Notes: generated by a model not told the origin, from the letters alone. DNA of 29,397 nt from Chitinophagaceae bacterium (GCA_947483345.1 CANKNL010000006.1:1-29397); one strand, 5' to 3'. Shown: positions 1 through 8,450, numbered from the stretch's first letter. Numbers and translations: made by a program.

Positions 1-1863
1 CACCATCATTAAAACATACGTGCCCACCTGACCCGTTTGTAATAACCGAATTTGCCGGCTGCTATAATTAATTACTTTACCAACACCATTTACAAATCCA
101 TCAATACCTTTTTTCTCAACAACATTGTTGAAATATTTGGCAATCGATTGTACAGGTTTAACAATGATGGCATCATACAATTCATCAACATACCATTTGT
201 TGGCCAGCACTTTGCCTAACCCGGCTTCTTCAATATCTGTTTTTTGGTATTTGCTGAATTTGTTCCAGGCATACACCAAAGCCAGCAAAGCCACGCCAAC
301 AGAAATCCCCATCAGCATACATTCAGTGGTATGATTCAGTAGTACCTTTTCAGTAAGCGCATTGCTTTGTGCAAATACCGGTGCTAAAAACGCTTCGAGC
401 CTATGGCCTCCATGCATGAAGATTTCCGGTATACCAATCCATCCTCCAATCACTGATAAGATGGCCAAAATAACTAATGGGATGGTCATGGCTTTCGGGC
501 TTTCATGCAGATGATGCTCCTGCTCATGGGTACCTCTGAATTTGCCCAGAAAGGTCATGGCATATAAGCGGAACATATAAAAAGCCGTCATGATAGCACC
601 TGCCACACCAACGCCCCATAGCAATGGGCTTCTTTCAAAAGCCGCCGCTAAAATTTCATCCTTAGAAAAGAACCCTGAGAAAGGCGGCATACCGGCAATG
701 GCCAAACAGGCCAATAAGAACGTGATATGCGTAATGCTCATGTATTTTTTCAGACCACCCATGTTGCGGATATCCTGTTCGCCACTCATCGCATGTATTA
801 CACTACCGGCTCCAAGAAATAATAACGCTTTGAAGAATGCATGTGTCATCACATGAAACACAGCGCCGGTATATGCACCAACACCTAATGCTAAAAACAT
901 ATACCCCAACTGACTAACCGTTGAGTAAGCCAATACTTTTTTTATATCGTTTTGCTTTAAAGCAATGGTTGCAGCAAGTATGGCTGTAGATAAACCAACA
1001 ATGGCAACAACGCCTTGTGTAACCGGGGCCATAGTATATAATATGTTGCTGCGTGCAATCATATAGATACCGGCGGTAACCATGGTAGCCGCATGTATCA
1101 GTGCACTCACAGGAGTAGGACCGGCCATGGCATCGGGCAACCAGGTATATAAAGGAATTTGTGCACTCTTTCCCATGGCACCAACAAATAATAACAGGGT
1201 AATACCGGTGATGTCTGTTACCGATAATTTAGACACATTGGCAAATACAGTGTGGTAATCTGCTGTGCCCAGTTTTGATATCAACCAGAAAACAGCCAGT
1301 AAAAAACCAAGATCGCCAATGCGGTTCATGATGAAGGCTTTCTTTGCTGCAATATTGTAGTTGGTATTTTTAAACCAGTATCCAATTAATAAATAAGAAC
1401 AAAGCCCCACGCCTTCCCAACCGATGAACATGATGACATAATTGGCACCCATTACCAGTAACAACATAGAAAAAATAAACAGATTCAGGAAAGCAAAATA
1501 TTTGGCAAAATCTTTGGGCTCTTCATCATGCATATAGGCTGTTGAATACACATGTATTAAAAAACCAACACCGGTAATGATCAGTAAGAAGATGGAAGAA
1601 AGCTGATCAATCTGAAAATCGAAACCGATTTTGAGTGCTGCGATATTGATAAAATCGAAATAGTGAAAAGGAATCTTTGGAATATTACCGCTATTCAATT
1701 GCATAAACACAAACAGACTGATCACGAATGAAGCCAAGACGGTTCCACTTCCTATCATTCCTGCAATTGTTTTAGATACCTGCTTTCTGCCTAAACCATT
1801 AATTAAGAAGCCCAGCAAAGGCAACACAGGAATCAGCCAAACTAAATTAAAAATATTAATCAT
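1..1863 (-). CDS. nuoL: NADH-quinone oxidoreductase subunit L (3'-truncated by window edge)
   Basis: This is the large antiporter-like membrane subunit of complex I, thought to drive proton translocation in the distal membrane arm. I read 621 codons without a stop from ATG at 1861-1863 (MINIFNLVWLIPVLPLLGF) to the first base of the window, so the C-terminus is missing. E. coli NuoL has 613 residues, so probably only a final transmembrane piece is lost. The translation holds family hallmarks: GWEGVGLCSYLLIGYW, then PLYTWLPDAMAGPTPVSALI with the conserved lysine and histidine region, and many hydrophobic helices. It is the last nuo gene visible; nuoM and nuoN would be expected just outside the window. 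The gap to nuoK is filled by a palindromic A/T-rich repeat. Confidence 0.97.
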   Translation of the reverse strand, partial: MINIFNLVWLIPVLPLLGFLINGLGRKQVSKTIAGMIGSGTVLASFVISLFVFMQLNSGNIPKIPFHYFDFINIAALKIGFDFQIDQLSSIFLLIITGVGFLIHVYSTAYMHDEEPKDFAKYFAFLNLFIFSMLLLVMGANYVIMFIGWEGVGLCSYLLIGYWFKNTNYNIAAKKAFIMNRIGDLGFLLAVFWLISKLGTADYHTVFANVSKLSVTDITGITLLLFVGAMGKSAQIPLYTWLPDAMAGPTPVSALIHAATMVTAGIYMIARSNILYTMAPVTQGVVAIVGLSTAILAATIALKQNDIKKVLAYSTVSQLGYMFLALGVGAYTGAVFHVMTHAFFKALLFLGAGSVIHAMSGEQDIRNMGGLKKYMSITHITFLLACLAIAGMPPFSGFFSKDEILAAAFERSPLLWGVGVAGAIMTAFYMFRLYAMTFLGKFRGTHEQEHHLHESPKAMTIPLVILAILSVIGGWIGIPEIFMHGGHRLEAFLAPVFAQSNALTEKVLLNHTTECMLMGISVGVALLALVYAWNKFSKYQKTDIEEAGLGKVLANKWYVDELYDAIIVKPVQSIAKYFNNVVEKKGIDGFVNGVGKVINYSSRQIRLLQTGQVGTYVLMMV

Positions 1864-1873
1864 AAAATAATTC

Positions 1874-1940
1874 AAAAGTGAAAAGTCAAAAATTAAAACA
1901 TAAAAGGCTGTACAGTTTTGACTTTTTAATTTTTACTTTT
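1874..1940. repeat. A/T-rich palindromic intergenic element, nuoK/nuoL junction
   Basis: The arms at 1874-1899 and 1915-1940 are imperfect inverted copies made of AAAAGT, GTCAAAA and ATTAAAA words, around a 15-bp centre (ATAAAAGGCTGTACA). The right arm runs into the stop codon of nuoK (1939-1941). It belongs to the same family as the elements at 5629-5672/6057-6090, 7461-7545, 9760-9846 and 25626-25695. Confidence 0.75.
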
Positions 1941-2271
1941 AGTTTTTTAACCTGTTTAAAAAATTCACATCCACCGAATGTGTATTACGGTATAACATAA
2001 CAATGATAGCCAGCCCCACACTCACTTCTGCAGCAGCCACCACCATGATGAAAAATACAAATAGTTGTGCATCGCTCACCACATTCGGATTAGCTTGTCC
2101 CAATGCAGTCGCGGCATGCATTTTGGAAAATGCCACCAGCAATAAATTCACGGCATTCAACATCAGCTCTATGCACATAAAGATAATAATGGAATTACGG
2201 CGGGTAAGTACCCCCACAATTCCGGTGCAGAATAGCGCCAATGACAAACCGATATACCATTTAATTTCCAT
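1939..2271 (-). CDS. nuoK: NADH-quinone oxidoreductase subunit K
   Basis: This is the small three-helix membrane subunit of complex I, related to MrpC. The 110-residue product matches the family length (about 100) and carries the two membrane glutamates expected for proton transfer, in the CIELMLNAVNLLLVAF segment of helix 2 and the AAAEVSVGLAI segment of helix 3. The ATG at 2269-2271 lies 10 bases after the nuoJ stop, so the two are translated from one mRNA. The stop codon falls at the edge of a palindromic repeat. Confidence 0.97.
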   Translation of the reverse strand: MEIKWYIGLSLALFCTGIVGVLTRRNSIIIFMCIELMLNAVNLLLVAFSKMHAATALGQANPNVVSDAQLFVFFIMVVAAAEVSVGLAIIVMLYRNTHSVDVNFLNRLKN

Positions 2272-2281
2272 AAACTATTAA

Positions 2282-2785
2282 TTAACTTTCTTTTTTCCCT
2301 ATGACCACAGCTCCTATCATGGCACTTAAAAACAGCACAGAGCTAATTTCAAATGGTATCAGATAATCTTTAAATAATGACATCCCCAGGTTTTTGATCA
2401 GGCCAAAATTTCCACCTCCCATCTGTAGTAAATTATTGGCAGATGCTGATTTTGTAATAGCCGATATGAAAACCAGAAATAAACAACCACCGGAAATTAA
2501 TCCCGCAAATTGTATTAACCTGTTTTTCTTTGGTTCTGATTCGGCATTCAAATTCATTAACATCACTACAAATAAAAACAAAACCATGATGGCCCCCGCA
2601 TAAACAATAATATTAACGATAGCCAAAAACTGGGCATTCATAAGTATATAATGGCCCGAGATAGCAAAGAAAACGACGATAAGAAATAATATACTATGCA
2701 CCGGACTTTTACTGGTAACTACCATAATAGCACTGAATAATGCCAAAACAGATAAACCCCAAAATAATAATTCTGTAATGCTCAT
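2282..2785 (-). CDS. nuoJ: NADH-quinone oxidoreductase subunit J
   Basis: This is a membrane subunit of complex I, recognised by its five-helix hydrophobic pattern and the conserved segment around NIIVYAGAIMVLFLFVVMLM in the third helix, which holds the pi-bulge region of NuoJ. It has 167 residues, close to the usual 160-180. It starts 5 bases after nuoI and ends 10 bases before nuoK, which fits tight cotranscription. The gene-order position (I-J-K) confirms the assignment. Confidence 0.96.
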   Translation of the reverse strand: MSITELLFWGLSVLALFSAIMVVTSKSPVHSILFLIVVFFAISGHYILMNAQFLAIVNIIVYAGAIMVLFLFVVMLMNLNAESEPKKNRLIQFAGLISGGCLFLVFISAITKSASANNLLQMGGGNFGLIKNLGMSLFKDYLIPFEISSVLFLSAMIGAVVIGKKES

Positions 2786-2790
2786 AGTCT

Positions 2791-3345
2791 TTAATTAACC
2801 GTTTCTTTTTTCACCCGGTTTCCTAATGCTTTTTTATAGGCTTCGGCATTTTCAATCGGGTGAGGAATCAATAATTCTTCTTTGTTATAAATAAACTGTT
2901 TGCGCTGGTAATCGGCCGGTGCAAAAGTTTCACTTAAATAAATAGCATCTTTAGGGCAGGCTTCTTCGCATAAGCCGCAAAAAATACAGCGCAACATATT
3001 GATCTCATATTTAGCTGCATATTTTTCTTCCCGGTATAAATTTTCTTCGCCAACCTGTCTTTCAGCTGCTTCCATAGTAATGGCTTCGGCCGGACAAGCT
3101 ACTGCACACAATCCGCATGCCGTACAATTTTCTCTACCTGCTTCATCTCTGTTTAAAATATGCAGGCCGCGGAAAACCGGACTGAAAGGTCTTGTTTTTT
3201 CGGGATAATCAATAGTCGGTTTCTTTTTAAAGATATGACTGAAAGTGATGAGCATCCCTTTAAAAATAGCAATCAAATAAAGGCGTTCCAGAAAATTCAT
3301 TTTTCTGCGATCAACTTCTTTCAACCTGTTTGTTAATGCCTGCAT
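2791..3345 (-). CDS. nuoI: NADH-quinone oxidoreductase subunit I (2x[4Fe-4S])
   Basis: This peripheral-arm subunit carries clusters N6a and N6b, which pass electrons towards NuoB. The 184-residue protein has two ferredoxin motifs: CTACGLCAVACP (C74, C77, C80, C84) and CIFCGLCEEACP (C120, C123, C126, C130). The N-terminal 50 residues form the amphipathic and hydrophobic segment that contacts the membrane arm. It lies between nuoH and nuoJ, five bases from nuoJ. Confidence 0.97.
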   Translation of the reverse strand: MQALTNRLKEVDRRKMNFLERLYLIAIFKGMLITFSHIFKKKPTIDYPEKTRPFSPVFRGLHILNRDEAGRENCTACGLCAVACPAEAITMEAAERQVGEENLYREEKYAAKYEINMLRCIFCGLCEEACPKDAIYLSETFAPADYQRKQFIYNKEELLIPHPIENAEAYKKALGNRVKKETVN

Positions 3346-3394
3346 GTTTTCCTAATCTGCCAACCGGCAGCGTTTTATTAATTTTTTATAAAGA

Positions 3395-4447
3395 TCAAAA
3401 ATGCCAATTGTTTTGTTTAAATAAGATCAGTGCCCCTGTTAACAACATATTAAATAATGCCAACGGAATCAATACCCGCCAGCCCAGATTCATTAATTGA
3501 TCATACCTGAATCGTGGAATTGTCCAGCGTACCCACATGAACAGGAATATAAAGCAAACTACTTTTGTCATTAACGCCATCAGACCAAAAAGCGCCATCC
3601 AGTTTTGATCATAGTTGGCTTCATTTAAAAAAGGAATATCATATCCTCCGAAAAACAAAGTAGCCATAATTACACTGCTCACAAACATATTAATGTACTC
3701 CGCAAAAAGGTAAAAGCCCAGTTTCATTGATGAATACTCTGTATGATACCCACCAATGAGTTCATTTTCTGCTTCAGCTAAATCAAAAGGAGTACGGTTA
3801 CATTCGGCAAAAGCACAAATTAAAAATATTAAAAATCCAAGGGGCTGGTAAAAAATATTCCAATAGCCCGTTTGTTGTTGTACAACCATTTCCTTAAGGC
3901 TTAGTGTGCCGGTCACCATCAATAAGGCTATTAAAGAAATCCCCATGGCCAGTTCGTAGCTGATAATCTGAGATGCCGCTCTTAATCCGCCCATGAGCGA
4001 GTATTTATTATTACTTGCCCAACTGCCGATCATGATACCATAAACCCCCATACTAACCACTGCAAAAACAAATAAAATACCCACATTAACATCGGCAATC
4101 TGTAACGAGATATCCCTGTTAAAAAAGTGTATCTGATTTCCCCAGGGCACAACAGCACCTGCCATGATTGCTGTTAACATGGCCATTGACGGACCAAGTA
4201 TAAATAAAAATTTGGAGGAAAAATCGGGTATAATCTCTTCCTTAAAAAACAATTTTAACCCATCGGCAACCGGCTGTAATATACCAAAAGGCCCGGCCCG
4301 GTTTGGTCCACGCCTGTCTTGTAAAATGGCAGCTATTTTTCTTTCGCCATATGTTGCATACATAGCAATCACCAAAGATGCCATCACTACAATAACAATC
4401 AATACCAGTTTCTCAATAATAAATGCCAAATCAATTGCTAAAAGCAT
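3395..4447 (-). CDS. nuoH: NADH-quinone oxidoreductase subunit H
   Basis: This membrane subunit forms much of the quinone-binding chamber at the junction of the two arms. It has 350 residues and many transmembrane helices, with the family motifs YGERKIAAILQDRRGPNRAG near residue 30-50 and the acidic loop FAECNRTPFDLAEAENELIGG, whose glutamates and aspartate link quinone chemistry to proton movement. The ATG at 4445-4447 lies 17 bases after the nuoG stop. Nothing is unusual about its length or motifs. Confidence 0.97.
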   Translation of the reverse strand: MLLAIDLAFIIEKLVLIVIVVMASLVIAMYATYGERKIAAILQDRRGPNRAGPFGILQPVADGLKLFFKEEIIPDFSSKFLFILGPSMAMLTAIMAGAVVPWGNQIHFFNRDISLQIADVNVGILFVFAVVSMGVYGIMIGSWASNNKYSLMGGLRAASQIISYELAMGISLIALLMVTGTLSLKEMVVQQQTGYWNIFYQPLGFLIFLICAFAECNRTPFDLAEAENELIGGYHTEYSSMKLGFYLFAEYINMFVSSVIMATLFFGGYDIPFLNEANYDQNWMALFGLMALMTKVVCFIFLFMWVRWTIPRFRYDQLMNLGWRVLIPLALFNMLLTGALILFKQNNWHF

Positions 4448-4464
4448 AAACCTGTTTTATATTT

Positions 4465-5628
4465 TTATTCTTTTGGTAAACCCCACTGGGTTGATTCCCC
4501 TTCTCCTTTTGTAAACTCGTTTGATTTTACAAAATCCGCTTTATGTGCCGGTCTGTTAATTTCACTTAATTGAATGTTAGGGTTATTTACACCACTCACA
4601 TTATGTATGTTCATTAATAATTTAGGATCACGGCCATGTAAAACTTTTTTAATCGTTTCGGCTGGCATGTCTAACACTGCATATTTATTTGCACCAATTA
4701 CAGAATGGCGGCTGATGGTTGTAAGTCCTTCAATAGTCCAATCACTTGTTTCCTTTTTTTCAAAACGACAGGTATTGCAAATCCAGCCAGCTTTGCCGTC
4801 GTAACTCTGTACTTCACCCCATTCATCTTTACGGGCTGTTACCCTGTACACTTCATCACCACGTAACCACAATGTTGCCTTACCGCAGCATTTAGGATTT
4901 TCGCAATGACGATTTGCATCAACCGGCTTGGTAAACCAAACCCGGTTTTTAAAACGGAATGTTTTATCGGTTAATGCACCAACCGGACAAACATCTATCA
5001 TATTACCGCTAAAATCATTATCAATGGCTTTTGAAATATACGTTGATATTTCTGCATGATCGCCACGGTCTAAAATGCCATGTACTCTTTTATCTGTTAT
5101 CTGGTCGGCCACATAGGTACAACGATAACAAAGTATACACCTTGTCATGTGCAATTGAATGTATGGGCCAATATCTTCTTTCTCAAAAGTTCTTCTTTTA
5201 AATTCGTAACGGGTTCCGGCTTTTCCATGATCATAACCCAGGTCTTGTAAATGACACTCACCGGCCTGATCGCAAATAGGACAATCGAGTGGATGATTGA
5301 TCAGTAATAATTCCACTACCCCATTTCTCGCATCAACTACTTTTTCGCTGGTCATGTTTTTTACCACCATGCCATCCATCACTGTTGTACGGCAACTGGC
5401 CATCAATTTAGGCATAGGTCTGGGGTCGGCCGTTGAGCCTGCAGCCACTTCCACTAAACAGCTTCGGCATTTACCGCCACTGCCTTCAAGTTTGCTGTAG
5501 TAGCACATAGCAGGCGGTGTAACATCGCCACCAATTTGCCGAGCCGCATTTAATATAGTAGTACCTGGGGCAACATCAATGGTAATGTTGTCGATGGTTA
5601 CTTTAAAGGTTTTTATTTCTTCTGCCAT
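4465..5628 (-). CDS. nuoG: NADH-quinone oxidoreductase subunit G, short form
   Basis: This iron-sulfur subunit of the NADH dehydrogenase module has 387 residues, against roughly 700-900 in E. coli-type NuoG. It keeps the [2Fe-2S] ferredoxin domain (C42, C54, C57, C79), the NuoG-type His/Cys [4Fe-4S] site (H112, C116, C119, C125) and a further [4Fe-4S] site (C164, C167, C170, C214). A partial molybdopterin-type Fe4S4 segment follows (C242, C247 or C248, C284, C287). The large molybdopterin-oxidoreductase-like domain is absent, and after residue 300 only a short unrecognised tail remains. The reading frame is clean and nuoH follows 17 bases later, so this looks like a natural short form, not a frameshift. 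The gene immediately upstream is the inserted S23-family gene, not nuoF. Confidence 0.93.
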   Translation of the reverse strand: MAEEIKTFKVTIDNITIDVAPGTTILNAARQIGGDVTPPAMCYYSKLEGSGGKCRSCLVEVAAGSTADPRPMPKLMASCRTTVMDGMVVKNMTSEKVVDARNGVVELLLINHPLDCPICDQAGECHLQDLGYDHGKAGTRYEFKRRTFEKEDIGPYIQLHMTRCILCYRCTYVADQITDKRVHGILDRGDHAEISTYISKAIDNDFSGNMIDVCPVGALTDKTFRFKNRVWFTKPVDANRHCENPKCCGKATLWLRGDEVYRVTARKDEWGEVQSYDGKAGWICNTCRFEKKETSDWTIEGLTTISRHSVIGANKYAVLDMPAETIKKVLHGRDPKLLMNIHNVSGVNNPNIQLSEINRPAHKADFVKSNEFTKGEGESTQWGLPKE

Positions 5629-5672
5629 AAGTTAAAAGTCAAAATTAAAAAGTCAAAAATCAAAACATCTGA
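5629..5672. repeat. A/T-rich repeat arm between S23-family gene and nuoG
   Basis: This arm reads AAAAGTCAAAATTAAAAAGT followed by CAAAAATCAAAAC and fills the whole gap between the S23-family gene and the nuoG start. Its core matches the reverse complement of the arm at 6057-6082 at about 24 of 26 positions, so the two arms flank the S23-family gene as inverted repeats. Confidence 0.7.
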
Positions 5673-6056
5673 CTACTTAGCATTTAATATAATTGAAGCA
5701 ATGATCTTTGAAATTTCATCTGCTTCTTTTATCAATTCATTTATTTTCGGTTTCGAAACTTCCATTGTTTCACAAATCAGGCAAAGCCAATATTTGGTTT
5801 CATTTGCCGATTTAAGTGCAATAACATAAAAGTTTTTCCAATCTTTCTTAGAACTTCCTGATTTACCCTCCACAACATTTGCACCAATAGATGCTGCACT
5901 TCTTAACAACTGATCAAACATTGAATGATAAATCCTATCGTATTTACATTCTCTTATAAACCCAATTACGTCTTTTGAAAAGTAAAAGCATCTATGACTG
6001 ATCTTATAAGGTTTTCCTTCTTCATGCAATTCAAAAATTTCAATTTCATCCTCCAT
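5673..6056 (-). CDS. Four-helix-bundle protein, S23/TIGR02436 family (23S rRNA intervening-sequence type)
   Basis: The 127-residue protein matches the four-helix-bundle family first found in 23S rRNA intervening sequences; the same fold is used by the bAvd accessory protein of diversity-generating retroelements. Visible family features are FSKDVIGFIRECK in helix 1, the segment LLRSAASIGANVVEGKSGSS (the strongest hallmark) and FYVIALKSANETKYWLCLI in helix 3. Members probably form pentameric, nucleic-acid-binding barrels, but the cellular role is unknown. Here the gene lies between nuoF and nuoG on the same strand, bracketed by inverted A/T-rich repeat arms. I see no reverse transcriptase, template repeat or rRNA nearby, so a DGR or rRNA role is not supported. 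It is not a complex I subunit by any known family. Confidence 0.88.
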   Translation of the reverse strand: MEDEIEIFELHEEGKPYKISHRCFYFSKDVIGFIRECKYDRIYHSMFDQLLRSAASIGANVVEGKSGSSKKDWKNFYVIALKSANETKYWLCLICETMEVSKPKINELIKEADEISKIIASIILNAK

Positions 6057-6090
6057 TTTTTGAATTTTTACTTTTGACTTTTCCTTTTGA
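6057..6090. repeat. A/T-rich repeat arm between nuoF and S23-family gene
   Basis: This is the counterpart of the arm at 5629-5672 in inverted orientation (TTTTTGAATTTTTACTTTTG then ACTTTT). It begins directly at the start codon of the S23-family gene and stretches almost to the nuoF stop at 6100. Confidence 0.7.
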
Positions 6091-6099
6091 ATTCTTTCC

Positions 6100-7455
6100 T
6101 TATACCGCTACCGGTACATGAATCTCATCCGCATAATGCGCCAATCCATAATTACTGGTCAAACACTCAACAGGATTTTTCACATGCCACTCAAACTCAT
6201 CCCTAAAATGCCTGATGGCTGCTGCAACCGGCCAGGCTGCTGCATCGCCAAGAGGGCAAATCGTATTGCCTTCAATCTTCCCTTGTATATCCCACAACAG
6301 ATCTATATCACTCAGTTTTCCTTTTCCGTTCTCGATATTCAATAATATTTTTTCCATCCATCCTGTTCCTTCACGGCATGGCGAACATTGTCCGCAACTT
6401 TCATGACGGTAAAATCTGGCTAATGTATAGGTATGTTTAACTATACATTGATCTTCATCCAATACAATGAATCCTCCCGAACCCATCATGGTACCGGTTG
6501 CAAAACCGCCATCACTCAAACTTTCGTAGTTCATCAATCTTTTTTCACCCTTGGCCGTAGTTAATAATAAATTAGCCGGAAGAATGGGCACTGAAGAACC
6601 ACCGGGTATACAGGCTTTTAATTTTTTACCGTTGGCGATACCGCCGCAGTAGGCATCACCATAAATAAAATCTTCTACAGAGATGGTCATATCAATTTCA
6701 TACACACCAGGTTTATTAATATTACCACAGGCGCTCATTAATTTTGTGCCGGTACTTTTACCAACACCGATCTTGGCATATTCATCGCCACCATCATTGA
6801 TGATGGGAACAACAGCCGCGATGGTTTCTACATTATTAACTACTGTTGGCCTTCCCCAAACGCCTTTAACTGCAGGAAATGGTGGTTTAATTCTTGGATT
6901 GCCCCGCTTACCTTCAAGCGATTCGATCAGGGCTGTTTCTTCACCGCAGATATAAGCACCTGCACCGCGATGTACATAAATCTCACAATCGAATCCGGTG
7001 CCTAAAATATTTTTACCTAAAAACCCGTTTTGTCTGGCTTCGGTAATAGCCTGTTCTAAAATATTTACGATCCAGGCATACTCGCCACGTATATAAATGT
7101 ATGACACATTTGAACCCAAAGCATATGAAGAAACGATCATGCCTTCAATTAAAATATGTGGAATAAATTCCATCAGGTATCGGTCTTTAAAAGTACCAGG
7201 CTCGCTTTCATCAGCATTAACAACCAGATGGCGGGGAACACCTTCGGGTTTTGCAATGAAACTCCATTTTAATCCTGTAGGAAAACCTGCCCCACCACGG
7301 CCTCTCAATCCACTTTTCTTTACTTCTTCTACCACATCTGCCTGCGCCATTTTTAAAGCTTTCTCCACACTTCGGTAACCACCTTCACGGCGATACACTT
7401 CGTAGGTACGAATGCCTTCAACATGTGCTTTTTCTAATAATATTTTTCTTGCCAT
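6100..7455 (-). CDS. nuoF: NADH-quinone oxidoreductase subunit F (NADH/FMN-binding)
   Basis: This subunit binds NADH and FMN and takes the first hydride, then passes electrons to cluster N3. The 451-residue sequence shows the NADH-binding glycine-rich motif GRGGAGFPTGLKW (residues 52-64), the FMN-site motif NADESEPGTFKDR (80-92), YICGEETALIESLEGKRGNP, and the N3 ligands in CGQCSPCREGTGWM (C354, C357, C360) with C400. Length is typical. The ATG at 7453-7455 follows a palindromic repeat that fills the space between it and the preceding NTF2-like gene. Downstream, the operon is broken by the S23-family gene before nuoG. Confidence 0.98.
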   Translation of the reverse strand: MARKILLEKAHVEGIRTYEVYRREGGYRSVEKALKMAQADVVEEVKKSGLRGRGGAGFPTGLKWSFIAKPEGVPRHLVVNADESEPGTFKDRYLMEFIPHILIEGMIVSSYALGSNVSYIYIRGEYAWIVNILEQAITEARQNGFLGKNILGTGFDCEIYVHRGAGAYICGEETALIESLEGKRGNPRIKPPFPAVKGVWGRPTVVNNVETIAAVVPIINDGGDEYAKIGVGKSTGTKLMSACGNINKPGVYEIDMTISVEDFIYGDAYCGGIANGKKLKACIPGGSSVPILPANLLLTTAKGEKRLMNYESLSDGGFATGTMMGSGGFIVLDEDQCIVKHTYTLARFYRHESCGQCSPCREGTGWMEKILLNIENGKGKLSDIDLLWDIQGKIEGNTICPLGDAAAWPVAAAIRHFRDEFEWHVKNPVECLTSNYGLAHYADEIHVPVAV

Positions 7456-7460
7456 TTTTT

Positions 7461-7545
7461 AAGTCAAAAGTTAAAAATCAAAAATCAAAAGGGTGCTTTA
7501 AATTCAGCATATTTTTAATTTTTAATTTTGATTTTTTAATTTTTT
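7461..7545. repeat. A/T-rich palindromic intergenic element, copy upstream of nuoF
   Basis: The left arm (7461-7490) is identical over 30 bases to 9760-9789, and the right arm (7508-7545) differs from 9810-9846 at only two or three positions. The centre, about 17 bp, differs between copies. The element starts five bases before nuoF and runs over the stop codon of the NTF2-like gene (7536-7538), so it occupies the whole intergenic space. Confidence 0.8.
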
Positions 7546-7955
7546 ATCGCCTGCCTGGCAAACAATACCCATCTATTAGTTTTCTTCACCCACACTTCCA
7601 GTACTTTTAAATGATACGTATTGGTAGCTTCTTTCATGGTAGCCGCAATGTCTGCCACAAAACGCACGTTAGCCATGGTGCCATTTATCAAAACTGACAT
7701 ACTATCTTCTCTATAAGATTGATAGCTGATATAGCCTGTTTCCAGATTTTTAATCATTGCCGACTTTGTTTCTATCCAACCATTACTGTGCCCGTAACTT
7801 AATGCCTTATCTGTTTGTTGGTTTATAGAAACCGTATTTTTTTTAACCAGGGCCTGGTGAAATTCCTTAACGGTTGATATCAATTTTATCTCATCGGTTT
7901 GTGCATGGCAGCAAACCACAAGACATAAAAATAATATGGTAATTAATGGTTTCAT
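7536..7955 (-). CDS. Secreted NTF2-like / DUF4440-type protein of unknown function
   Basis: The 139-residue protein starts with a clear signal peptide (MKPLITILFLCLVVCCHAQ, cleavage near residue 19), followed by a SnoaL/NTF2-like alpha+beta pattern: a helix with TVKEFHQALVKK, a segment LSYGHSNGWIETKSAMI and a final pair of strands (LKVLEVWVKKTNRWVLFARQA). This pattern is typical of the DUF4440 group of the NTF2-like superfamily, whose members vary from enzymes to binding proteins. No catalytic residues can be assigned. It is exported, unlike the cytoplasmic complex I arm. It begins only three bases after the nuoE stop, so it must be cotranscribed and perhaps translationally coupled with nuo genes. 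Its stop codon lies inside a palindromic repeat. Confidence 0.85.
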   Translation of the reverse strand: MKPLITILFLCLVVCCHAQTDEIKLISTVKEFHQALVKKNTVSINQQTDKALSYGHSNGWIETKSAMIKNLETGYISYQSYREDSMSVLINGTMANVRFVADIAATMKEATNTYHLKVLEVWVKKTNRWVLFARQAIKN

Positions 7956-7958
7956 TTT

Positions 7959-8450
7959 TTAATTAGCCTTAGCCCTGCACGCTTCTATAATGGTATCTAC
8001 TTTTTCTTTAGTTAAATGTTCCTTATAATGTTTTCCTAATTGCATCAGGGGTGCATAGCCACAAGCGCCTAAACACTCTACCGTTTTTAAAGTAAACATA
8101 CCATCGGCCGTTGTTTCGCCAACATTAATATTCAATTTCTCTTTTATGTAAGCAATAATATCATCACTACCATTGATCATACAAGGTCCGGTTTGACAAA
8201 CTTCAAACATATATTTACCAACCGGTTTTAAATTATACATGCTGTAAAAACTAGCCACCTCATACACTTCAATCGGTTCAATTTTTAATATATGGGCCAC
8301 ATAATCCATCACCGGCACATCAAGCCAGCCGCCAAATTCTTCCTGCGCCAAATGTAAAATTGGTAACAGCGCACTTTTATGTTTGCCATCGGGATAACGA
8401 TTAATTATCGCTTCAACTTCAATTAATTTTTCATCTGTAAATCTCAACAC
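7959..8450 (-). CDS. nuoE: NADH-quinone oxidoreductase subunit E ([2Fe-2S])
   Basis: This thioredoxin-fold subunit carries cluster N1a beside NuoF. The 163-residue product has the four expected cysteines in CQTGPC (C85, C90) and CLGAC (C126, C130), and the N-terminal helical region with ALLPILHLAQEEFGGW. No ATG is available; the first codon is GTG at 8448-8450, followed by TTG, so the start is GTG (or that TTG). The gap to nuoD is an 82-bp A/T-rich repeat region. The next gene begins three bases after its stop. Confidence 0.96.
   Translation of the reverse strand: MLRFTDEKLIEVEAIINRYPDGKHKSALLPILHLAQEEFGGWLDVPVMDYVAHILKIEPIEVYEVASFYSMYNLKPVGKYMFEVCQTGPCMINGSDDIIAYIKEKLNINVGETTADGMFTLKTVECLGACGYAPLMQLGKHYKEHLTKEKVDTIIEACRAKAN

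Noticed and set aside
5673..6056. Diversity-generating retroelement, suggested by the bAvd-like fold
   Set aside because: No reverse transcriptase and no template/variable repeat pair was found in the window.
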